The translations under genes were made by a program, and so were the position numbers. The notes below the pieces were generated by a model. The model had not been told where the DNA came from. It ran no database searches and was given only the letters and a program-made list of their open reading frames with translations. A stretch of DNA of 64,000 bases from Rostratula benghalensis (lineage: Eukaryota > Chordata > Aves > Charadriiformes > Rostratulidae), in contig VXAI01000182.1 in NCBI GenBank assembly GCA_013399305.1, forward strand, positions 463,452 through 527,451. The letters are read 5' to 3'. Every line of letters starts with the position of its first letter. Positions within the stretch are counted from its first letter, which is position 1. Positions 1-11,589 of this stretch are shown here, piece after piece.

Positions 1-3000
1 TCCCTACCCCTCCTCAAGTTTGGAATGAAAAATCAAGGAAAATAAACCGCTATCTTAAACTTGAGTTAATATTCTTGTGAGACAGAAGATATTACTTGTA
101 CTCTGCAGCCCACTTCTCATTTTCCTGATACACAACTGAAATGGCTACTATAGTACTATTATTATTACAGGGGGTAGTTGGTTTCTGGGGCAGTACTAAC
201 AAAACCAGCTCTATTCCTTCCATTTCTCCTGCATCCTCTGCTTCTGCGAGATGAGTGTGAATGTCAATGCTCCATCCCCGGCAGTCACACCTGCAGCACG
301 GTGAGATGTGAGTGACCCCAGGCACCTGAGGCTGTGGGGGGTGAGGCAGTGCTGCATCGGTGCCCTCTCCGTGCTGCAGGGAGGGAGCGCTGGGCAGCCT
401 CTGCCTGTGCCGCTCCTGCTCAGCCGGCTCAAGATGGATGTTAAAAATGCCACCTGAGAGGAGGATGTGCTGCAATCTGCTGCTATATTCTGTGCTAGAG
501 CTTCTGCCACGCTGCAGAGCAGCAGCGTACGTCATATGTGCCAACCCAAAGTGCATGAACAATAAATATAGGAACAGGGTTCTTGTGCCTTATGTTCAAA
601 TGCATTGCCAGGGGAGCACGTGCTGTGGGGCAGTGGAAGTTGCACGGATGGGACATTCAGGGCTGTAGCAAAGGAGGAACAGAGAAGCAGACACCCACCA
701 TCTGTGAGGGACAGTAGCTCCTTGCTCTTAGCAGGACCCCAAATTACCTTAGCAGCTGTGTCTTACCTCAGCAAGATGCACTTCTGGTGATACACTCCAG
801 AGTACAGAGAGAAGAGCTGCCTTTGCCCCTGCTGCTTGCAGAGGTGGGGGGGTGGGAGGGGAAGGAGACATTTATCCTAGGACAACAAAGTGCCTTATTA
901 TGGTCTTAAGTGTATTCTGCTCCCTCACACAGCTTGCTGCTCAGCAACCCTTCACTGCAGGGAACTGCTGAGCTTTAGGACTCAAATCCTCATCCACAGC
1001 GAGTGCACCTGCTATTCATGCTTTTTACTGTGAGTCTGTGATGCCAGAAAGAACTATTGAAGTTAGAAGGAAAATAAATTTTCAAATCTTTTACAGTTTT
1101 TATTTTTTTCCTTGCTGGTTTTCCTCAGTACATTTGGGCATCCTAGGCTGGCTTTGCACTGGGGTTTATCTCCTTGGGCCAACATGAAAACTCCAGAGGC
1201 AGCAGCTTTAGTTGCAGTGCTTCAGTGCAGGCTGGTTAGCACATCTCCCCTCTCACCCCAGAGGAGAAGGCAGTTCCCACAAACTGCAGGTACAAGCAAA
1301 CCAGGCTGCGTGACCTGCTGAGGACAAGCAGACCGTGGTGAGGGAGCGTGCAGGCTCCAGGCAGCAGAAAGCAGAGCTCATTTTGGGAGCTCGGAAACTG
1401 AGCAAGCCCCAAGTTAGCAGAGGCACGGACGTGAGTTCCCTGTAGACAGAGGGTTATATATGATCCTCCAGTTGCTAGGCTGAAGGCTGGGGAATACAGG
1501 TGGTGAAACAGCAAGGGAGCTGAGTATATTCAGTTATTAGTCAAGGACCCCTGCCGCCTGGCAGGCTGCAGTGCCACAGGCAGCGAGCTGCCTGCAGAAG
1601 GGAGGATGGAGGGGAGCAGGGACATAGTGAGGAGACCAGGAGAGGACAGCACGGTGCAGAGCCAGGGACCTCTGTTTCTGCAGGAACCTTCACCTTCTGG
1701 TGGCATGAACGGTCTAAACAGTGAAACATAATCGGGAAAGCAGCAAATACATGGAATAAGGACCAGTCCTCCAAAAGCCCTAGATCTGCCTGGAGCAGCC
1801 CCTACTCTCCCATCCCAGAGCATCAGTAAAGGCAGACAAAATCTCATGCAGGCTTTTTGCCCGGGGGAAGGAGCAGAGAAGGACGAAGGAAAAACATTTC
1901 TCTAAACCTTGCACATGCACGGCCAAGAATTTAATTGCATGCCATCTTTCCAGTCTGTCCCATACCTCTCTCCCTCAGGGGCTTGCTGATTTCTTAACTC
2001 GTTGAATCTAATCCCAGACACCTTGTTTGGATGGTTTAACTCCATGGCTGGCCCAGATGTCTAATGGCTTCTGCCAAGATACTGTTTCATTCTAAAATTC
2101 ATGTTTCATGACAGAAGACTCCCCATGATATAGATGATTCTACTCAATGAACAAGAGCAACTGGGAAATAAGGAGGACCTATCCCCAGGAAAGAGAAGTG
2201 TCAGCAGGCTTGCAAAGCTGGAGAATTGCCTGTCACTGGATGTCTGTTTTCTCAGAGGATCTATGCTGCAAAGATTAAGTTCTCCAAGTAAAACAGAAAG
2301 AGATGTCCAGGGGTGTCTCCCTTCCATTCCTGGGGCTTTGGGGTCATCCTTCCACAGCTGCTGGGAAATAGCATCTTGTGAGTGTCTGTGAACAGTGACA
2401 ATCTGCAGATCACGGCACGAGGGCGTGGGTGTGTAATGTCAGAGATGTGGGTTAAGACACACATTTAATCTTTGACATGAGAGCAGACCTGGGAGATTTT
2501 GGTGGTTTCTCATAGCATGTGGGGCTCTCCTCAGAGGAAGAAGGGGGTTGGAGTCCATCTGCTTTGCTGCTGTTTGTTTGAATGCAGTGTGGCTCAGAGG
2601 CTTTCACTCCTCACACCAGCACTGCTTTGGCTTTGATCACTGTACAATTTATGTCCCATCAGTCCTCATCTCAAACTCTGCATGACTGCAAATTAAAAAC
2701 CTGTAACAAATTTGTTCTCCTTTTGGCTTAGTAAATAGAAATTTCAGATCCAACTAAAGAAGGTAACAACTTGAAGAATTTATCTTTGAGATTCATTAGT
2801 GAGCTCTTTCCAATCAATGGTTTGGGTTGATGCTTAGTTCTCAGCCTCCGTGGAGCCCAGTGTACTGTGTCAAACTGGGTTTTTCTTGCACTACCAGTTT
2901 GTTCCTGGTGGAACTCATCCCCTACACAGTCAATGCACAGTCTTCATTACCATTCTGACATGGGCTTCATGTTTTGCTGGAACACGGGAATGCAAAGGAG

Positions 3001-6000
3001 GAGAACAGAAATGTCATCTGTGGACCAGGGAACATATGTGACCTTCGCACTTGTCACAGCCGCTTAGAGAAGAGGGTGCTGTTTCCTTCATAACCATTGC
3101 AATATCCTTCACAGGTGGTTAATGCATTCTATCAGCACATGAAAGAATAATTGGATAGCCACTTTTTTAAGCTGTATGTAACCAACCATATCAAGTTTAT
3201 CACTAAATGTCACAGTTTATCATAATCTAATCACCAGAGAGCAAGATAAATGAGCATACTTGTCTCCATCAATAAACGAGTGATTATTCAGACAATAACT
3301 AGGTTTATTTCCTTTATTTCCATAAATGTTTGAAGTCTTATAAAGATGCTCTGGAGAAAGGATTATTTATGTTGGCATCCAGACAGTATAGTGATAGGAG
3401 GTTTAGAAAAACTAGAGAGAAATGTTCGTTTAGAAATGATCCTAAAAGTCTTAATCATTTTCATTCTGCAGAAGGAAATTGGGACATCAGATTAGTTATC
3501 AGATTAAAAACGCACTGCCTCTTCCATATTGTAGCGTGCAAGCCCAGTGCACAATAGAATCTCTGGAAAGCCACTAACAAGGAAAGAGCCAACATTTCTG
3601 CTTTAGTTTTTATTTCTAAGATAACAAGGCTGTTCTTCTGCCAATTGGCCCTTCCTCCGTGTCCCATTTTTGGAAGTTATGTAGTATCAAATGCTGACAC
3701 GTTACGGAAAACCGCTCCATTGACAAAAGTAAAAACTGTTTGGACGAGCATCAGAAAAAAAAGAAAAAAAAGTATAAAATATTGCCTCAAGTCTCCAGTA
3801 TGTTCTAACATGAAGAAAGTTATAGCTTGTCCCCAGGGGGATGACAAACTGCATCTCTGATGGCTGAGCAAATCTAATGCCACATGACACCTGCGCACCC
3901 ACCCATGCCAGGAGACAGGTGTGTGCTGTAGTATTTCATACAAACAGATGTCCTCAGCCAATGCACCGAGTTGCCTGTGCCTCTTGTGAGAAAATAGAGA
4001 TGTCAGGAAAAGGAAAACAATTTCCTCCGTGATCCATTTGCCCTTGCAGCTATTCCTCACGCCTCCAGACTTAAGGGTGAAGATCTGACAGCCACTCAGG
4101 CAGCAGCAGCAGCTCTGGGGTTGCGGGGAGGAAGCATATGAAGAAAAGCTGGAAAATATTTTTGTGACAAAAATAGCAATACATCAGCCTGAGTGAATGA
4201 TAAGAGATAAGGACCCTTTTTCCTCGCTCAAGTAGAAATACTAGTGACAGCAGACTAGGGAAGCTTTGCCAAATTTGGCCACCAGAGTCAGAGGGAAGCT
4301 TGGACTGCAGTCCTGGTCAGTGAATTCTTGCATTACCTGCAGAGTGCTATCAGTTTGAGAGGATTTCCCCTCAATTTTCTTGGAAACGCAGGGGAGATCC
4401 CATGAGACAACTTCTCTGTGAGCTCCTCACCCACCTCAAGTGTGTATTCAGGATGACAGACTGAAATCACCGGGCAGGGACCCTGGAGATCTGGCTTCAA
4501 TTCTCTCTTCACAACTTCTCTCTCTCCCGCCCTGACCTTTGAAGGCACCACATCTCTACAGTTGCAAGTTTTCCAGCTTTATTGATAGGAAATAGCCAAA
4601 ATTACTTTTCTCTATCCCTGCTCTGTACTATCATATTACACTTGCATGAAGTACCTAGCAACAATAAACCTGGATCTTGTCAATGCTGCTGTATCATAAC
4701 AAGAAGACAGCTCTGCATATTTCCTTCTAAGCCTTCTGTGACTTTCTGTGACTCTACGGTCAACCTGGTTTCCAGCAAGCACTGAGAAAAGGCTTGTGCT
4801 GGAAAATAAGCAGAGCCATTGGTCTCTAAAAAAGAATTAAATGAGAACTAAAGAAAATGAAATCTGGATCTTGAGCAGGTTTGCCACTTCACAACTGGGT
4901 TGTATAGTTGCTGGAGATCTCCTTTGAAATTGTCCTTTAACCCCTTTAAAACATTGATTTTAAAGCTTCTTTTAGTCTGACATTTCTGTAATACATCACT
5001 GCAAAATATCTTCTTAACAGCTGCTGGCAGTTCATGGCTTCTTGGTGACCTAAATGCTGGGTTTGTGCAACAGTGGCCTGCAAAGCAGCAAATGCTCTGG
5101 ATGATTTTGCATTTCCTACAGCCCGGCTGTTGAAAAGAGGAGAGGGGAAAGTAGCAACAACAGGAGGCACAAACTGAGGGATGGAAGGCAGGGGACAAGA
5201 TGGAGAAGATGGAGGGAGGGCAGGAAGCAGGGGTTTGGGAAGAGAGAGTTGCATTCCAGACTTAGTGGGAACTGGATAGCAGTCAGGGACAGAGGAGTGT
5301 CCTTGCTGCCTGTCACTCCTGGCAGCAGGCTGCTGTGCTCATGCTGCAGAGGACATCACCCTGGTCATCAGCTGCTCAGGGCATCTCAATATCCCTCTAA
5401 CGCCTTGGGCAGACCACTGCTTTCCATTCTGCAGCAGTTCTGCAAACCGAGGTACCAGCCAGGTACTTTTCCACTTATTTAACTGAAATTCTACTAATTA
5501 GAACAAGAAGGCTAATGAGAACCCCATTTTGTTCAGACCTCTCCATGCCTGTAACCAGAAACAGAGCCTGCATTGTGCAGCATCTCACCTGGACAGGCAG
5601 GACAAAGACTAAGATAATTTTTCTCCCCCAAATTCCTTCATGAAAAATGAGCTCAATAGCCATTTGATCTTCCTGGTGAAAAATGCTTTTAAAAAAGGCA
5701 AACTGTGCTTTCTTCTTACCTTTTTCAATTACTGTTTACAACTATTTTCTACTGCATTTGCAAACTTCTTCAAAAGCTTTCTTGGAATTCATACACCCCA
5801 GAGTCGTTTGGATGTAGTACAAACCAAGCAATCAAAAAAAAAAGGGGGGGGATGTGAAAAAAATTAAACAAGAAAAAAAAATCACTTGCAGATTAATAAG
5901 ATTTCAGACGGAAGAAAAAAGCAATAGCTCAGAGCCGCTGCATGAGAAACTCTGAACCTATTTATTTCTGTTCTCTCACTTCTTATTTTAATGCATCACA

Positions 6001-8159
6001 GTTGAATTAGCCTTGGCAGAATTTACAGCCCTTGTGGTCTATTGGGTGCGCTAAGTCTTTAATGTCCCAAGTGGTCCTATGATCTGTTAATTACCTTATG
6101 GCATGTAAAGCTCTATAGGGCTATTTCTCTACAAGAATTCTTTATCAGGATCAAATTAGTTCTGGGGACCCCTTTCTGTGTGATGTTGAGTGTCCTCAGC
6201 TCCACACAGGGAGTGTAAGTTCCTCTGCTCATCGCAGGATGCATTCAGCCCTTTGGCAGGATGAGACAGTGTGTGAAGTAAATGATCAAAGTGGCCCATT
6301 AGATAAATCCATGCTCTCATCGTTAACCATCCTGAAAGTTGCAGGAGAATGGTTTACATTTTTCATTTTGTGTTCCAAGCACCGTGATTAATTTTGACAT
6401 TCCCTCTCTTTGTAAGGACAGTTCTAGTGTCTGGCTCTGGAGGGCTGAGCAGCAGGTACCAGCTGAACTGAGGCAGTAAAACATCCTCCTGTTTCTTCCT
6501 AACCCAGAGGAATTGTCGTAAGCACGGGGAGGTTTTGAATGAATGGTATTTCTGTAATGGATGGCCCCATTCAAAGGCAATAGGTGAAAAGGCATTGCAA
6601 CAAACAGTTCAGAGAGATCTGAGTTTTCCCCATTTATACAGTATCTTTCATCCCTGCCTGGCAGAAATATCAGTTGATTAGAGGCACTCACTTTCCCATC
6701 TTTTAAACCCCATGCTCCAGCTTGCTTTTCTCCAACCAAAACTATTGCCCATTACCTTCTGAAATGGTAAATTTCCACTTCTGCAAGTAGCAAAGATCCC
6801 CAGGTTCATGGTCCCCATGGCAGCAAGGTCTCCTGGGTGCTCCTTATGTCGTTACAAAGCTCAGTAAATGCAGAGTCTCTGTTAATAACATCACTGCAGC
6901 AATATTTCACCTTTCTTTTCTGGCTGTTCTCCTCTTCTGCACAGGGGAAATACATAAAGCTTCTGTTCCTGAGGACCACTCCTTGGAGCAGGTTGTCACT
7001 GCATCCTCCACCCTGAGCATCTTTCTTCCCAGTCCCTGCCAAAGCAAAGCAATCTGGACTCTTTCTGGTGTCTGGCAAGGGCAGAGGTAAGCAGCAGCAC
7101 TGTTCCCCTCCAGCCCTGGAGGTGACCATGCAGTGGCTCTCCTTTGGTCCTGCTCAGCTCGCCACAGGGCAGCTGCCCGTGCTCCCCAGAGTAGCTGTTA
7201 TGGGGCCCTGTGCTTACCCTTCTCTTCCTCTTTCCTGTCAATGGAAGACAGTCCCCGTACCTTTGGTTTATAACACTGTTTTGTGCAACTAGAACATCTC
7301 TCCTCTGAGGATTTCAGAGCTGTATATGATCCACAGGGACAGGGTCCCCACAAAATCACTGCTGAGGGAGGTAAACTGGGAGGTCCATCCATCAGACATT
7401 GCACAAGGCCAGATTTTCTAGAGGATGAGGAGAAACTTCAGTTGCTGCAGTCCATCCCACCCTGCCCCATCCAGCTGCCCCCTCCATCCTCGGCTCCCTC
7501 CAGCCCAGCCAGCAGCTGCATGAGCCCCACCTCCTCATCTGGATTAAGAATCCAATTCAGCACCAGATTAAATACAAATTTGGTTAAGGAACAGGGGTAA
7601 GAATGCACTGTAGGGTTTTGCTGAGCCTGAAAGAGGATGCTTTTAAAAAGTCACTGTATTTAGGCCACGGGAAAAAAAAAAAAAAACCATCCACAAAACA
7701 GAGAAAAAAAAAAAAAGGGATTAAAAATAGGAATCAAGCTAAGCTGTCATTTCTTCATATGTCTTATTCCTTCAAAAAGCCATCCCTCATATCTCCCTGG
7801 CCAACTGCTTGGGCTGGGCAGCTCATTTTGGCTGCGTTTTCACATTTTCTTCTTTTTTTGTGTTTCTGGTACAATGTCTGGAGTGGCAGGATAGAGAAAT
7901 TATGAAGACATGGAAGGAACGGGGCCAGTTTTCTGCCCTGCTAAGTGAACACCACTTTCAAAAGTGCAGCAGTGCCTAAATGTGCCCTTGCTAAGCAGAA
8001 CTTGCTGATACTGTCCCTGGTGAGCAACAGTCATCACCAGTCACAATTATTAGCCTAACTCGGTTTCCAGAGAGACATCCAACTAAAGAGATCAGCTTCT
8101 TAAAGCTGTGCAAATTTGTTGTCATTACCTGCAGATGCAGAAATGAGGTGCTTGCTTGG
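1..8159. other. Non-coding intergenic DNA downstream of NSG2
   Basis: Open frames here are short, overlap on both strands and show no family similarity. No transposon is recognisable. Two blocks (about 3119-3330 and 6000-6130) are AT-rich, unique and dense in homeodomain-type TAAT cores. An A-rich low-complexity patch lies at 5828-5882 and A runs at 7671-7686 and 7703-7716. In mammals NSG2 is followed by MSX2, so this is probably part of that interval. Confidence 0.7.
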
Positions 8160-8460
8160 CTTCTCACTGCTTTTCCCAAGGTGGCTGCCGTCGGTCGGTG
8201 GTTGGGTCGAACCGACCTGCTCCAACAGGGCTGCTCCTTTCACAACTTCTCGGGCAAAACCAACCGAGTTGGTGGAGCAAGTGGTTGCATTCAACTCCAG
8301 GGCAGGAACGGGATGAGGACCCCCACCTCCTGACAGCCCATCCCCTCGTGGAGCCGCTACCCCGGTGCAGTGACCATATGTTTTCTTCGTTGTGTTGGCT
8401 CCTTGCCGCAGCACATCACGCACGGTGCCATTGCCATAGCGATGGGCTTTTGCCAAACAG
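8160..8460. other. Local CpG-enriched patch with inverted repeats
   Basis: CpG dinucleotides are clearly more frequent than in the flanks (GCCGTCGGTCGG, GGTCGAACCGACC, CCGAGTTGG, CCGCAGCACATCACGCACGG). Two hairpin-forming inverted repeats lie at 8193-8217 and 8259-8273. Several frames are open on both strands, which is what a GC-rich patch produces by chance. I recognise no protein in any of them. Confidence 0.55.
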
Positions 8461-11400
8461 GAGGTAAATTATACCAGGAATAGAAATGGGTAGGATTTTT
8501 CTTGACTTTCCTTGAGGGAAATAACAACTGCAGCAGCATTCATAATAACAGTATTTGTGCAAAGTTAAATACTGGATTCAGTGCTCATACATACAAAGAA
8601 GGACTACTTAATTCCTAAAAAAGAGAGGCCGAGGGCATTTCTTCTAGTAGTGAATCTGGAATTACAGAGCTGTTACGAGTTTTGTAAGTAAAACTGCAGA
8701 CATTTTCTTTTTCTTTTTTTTTTCCCCTTCTGAAATATATAGGAAGAATATTGAGGTCAGACAAGAGTGGGTACTAATAAGCCCTTCACAAATGTGGTGG
8801 AGGACCATTTAACAGGATATTAAGAGACACTGAGATAAATTACTTCTATAATCATTTAGAAGTTCCTCAGAAGGAAAAAACTATTAATTAGCTAAACTCC
8901 AATTTAATATGCACAGTATAGACAAGGGCAGAAGCACATATATGATGTTCAGATGCAAGAGTAAACAGGACAGGGTAAAGAAAAGGATTAGGAAGAAACT
9001 CACAATGCATAGTATCACAATCATGAGGTTATATGAAGATAAATTTTATGAAGGCCAGAGGAAAAGATGTGTGGGTGATGCAGAATTAGAGCACATAGTG
9101 ACAGTAAATGAGTAAACAGAGGTGAACAATAGACTAACTGGTTCTCTAGCACCAAAACTAAATGAAGGTTACGTTGTAAACCAGACACAGTCATTAGACA
9201 GAGAAAGGCAAGTAATACACAATTAAAGAATGGGGGAAAAAAAGAAACCCAAGGTAGAGATGATTTTCTTCAAAAAGACCATGTTAAAAAATAATGTGGC
9301 AAATGAGAGTCTTGTCAAAGCTGGATTAAAAGAAGAAGCTACAAGTATAGTCACCTCTGTACCAATATGCAGAAGAAAAGATAAAAGGTAGAAAGATGTA
9401 ATCCCAGCTATGCAGACATGCTCCAGGGAGTATTAGTTGTATTACAGGAGGATGTGCAGAGTTAGCCAGAGGTAGGTATGAAGCACAATATGACAAATGT
9501 GGCAAGACTGAGCACTGGACATTCTGCCAGTACAAGCTACTTATTACACTATGAGCCTGACAAAATGCTAGGGATGTAAGAAGATAAGGATAATGGAATT
9601 TCTCATGCATTCCTTTTCTTAAAATATTTCCTAAAGGTCCTGGCAAGGTTAGCATAAACACAAGGTACGATAGTGCTTTACTATGGGCTTTACCAGTCAG
9701 TGTTGGAAACAGAAAAAAACATTTATACATCTGCAGCTGTAAGTTGCTGTGTAATCTGGTAAGGGTTGTAAAAAAAAAATAATATGAGAAATGGCAAAAT
9801 TTTACCACTTATTTGCACAGGCCTGGGATCTCATGAAGGACGTATCACACTGCGCGATTGAGAAACTGGACCCACCGAGCCCTTCTGGCAGCTGTACCAA
9901 TGGCAGAGTCTAAAACTTGGGGGAAAGCTTTTGAAGCCTTGGGTCCTCCTGCCCCATGGTTGTGCCCTCTGTAACAGTCAGTGACTGATGATGACTGTCT
10001 CCTTATGGTTATGTCACGAGAGTGACACAAGCTGGGAACAGGGAAAGCCAGGAGTAGTGTCACTGGAGGAACTCACACCCCTGGTTATGTTTCAACACCA
10101 CACATTCATAGCCATTCCCTTTTCTCCTCGCCTGACGGTTAAACTCGCTGCTTCAATGTCTTGAAAGACATTCAGCAATTCATATTTTGCTGGCTGGCAG
10201 AATTTACCACAGCCTTACCCTCAAAGCCATATTTAGTAGCCTATGCAAGGTGCACAAACGTCTGATTTGTAAACAAAAGCGCAGCGACTGCGTATCCTTT
10301 GTTTGGATTAGAACAATCAGCCAAGGCTTCCCACTGCATGCTCCTTTTTGAGAGGGACTCTGTTAAATTATATATGTGCTTGTATAGAAATGGCAGGCGT
10401 TTGCTGCAAGCTGGGTTAATAAATAGGTGCATTGTACAGCTGCCTCTTTCACTCTAAAGGGTAAGTCACCCTGTCATGCAGAGTCATCAAAAGCCAAAGC
10501 CAGGACCACAGGGGTCAGCTTGGGCTTGGTTCTTCCTGGGGATGGAGTTGCCTCATGGACTTTCTGTTCAGTTTTCAGGTACACAGTGTTTGAGTGTTCG
10601 TAATGGCAGTCCTGGGATTTTTATTCTTCCTCCTTTCCTATACGTTGGTGGTGTTCATAGCCGTGTCCAGGCTGTTTAGCTTTGCCAGGCCTCCTGAACT
10701 CTTGTCTCTCAAGTGGTCAAGGGTCCTCCCACCCTTCACCCACTCTGTGTGCAATTCCAGGAGCTGCAGTGCAAATGCTGATTGTGGTTATTGTTGGCAT
10801 TTTCTGCCTTCCTGATGTTTCTGCAACCGCGTGTGATGGAGGGACTTGGTCCCCAGTAACAAACCTCTGCAACTGACTCACAGTCTTTGAAGGATTAAAG
10901 GCAAGTTGTGGCACAGTTCCCCTTCTCTCCTCCCAGATCAAGTGCAGTATCACTGTAGCCCAATATGCAGCCCGTCCCCCAACTCCCCCCTTGGCTTTTC
11001 TGGGGGTGATTCCACCACATATCAATGGCTGCAAGACATCCTCCGCAGGCAAGGTCATGTCCATCCTCAAAGGAACAGGCAAAGCAGGGTAGGGAGCTTC
11101 TCAATGTCTTTGGTAAGCCATCAAGGTGACCGATGGGGTTCATACCACACAGCTGCCTCCTTCAGTTCTCTCATGCACCCCAGTCAGAGCCCAGGCTGTG
11201 CCCCGTCTACCCCGCTCCATCGATGGGTTGTGCTGGGGCCGGTGTGAGCCTGGAGCTGCCACAGAGCCTAAGTCTGATGGTATTTGGAGGCTCCCATAGT
11301 TAAGAGCAGCACAAATGCTTTTAAATATCCTGTATATCTTTCTGATTAACAGCTGGGGGACATTAACACTGATACAGTTTCTGCGTGGCAGAATGAGCTG

Positions 11401-11531
11401 GAACAAAGGCATCAACAAAAAAAATCTTTCTCTTATTCCTACCCCCCCGCCAGGGGTGGGTGGAAGAGTTAAACTTTCCGGTACTGGGAAAGAAGGAAAT
11501 GATAATATGAAAAGGAGAATGTCAAAGAAAT

Positions 11532-11589
11532 ATCCTCCATCTCCAACTCCTCCTCCGACTTTGTACTCCCCTCCACCGCCTCCTCCCTG
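11532..11589 (+). repeat. Pyrimidine-rich low-complexity tract (CCT/TCC)
   Basis: Repeated TCC and CCT triplets interrupted by a few purines give spurious proline-rich open frames on the plus strand and glycine-rich frames on the minus strand. This is a simple repeat and not coding evidence. Confidence 0.75.

Noticed and set aside
9326..9808. 160-codon minus-strand frame rich in Phe, Leu and Tyr
   Set aside because: The composition follows directly from the pyrimidine bias of that strand, and no membrane protein family is recognisable.
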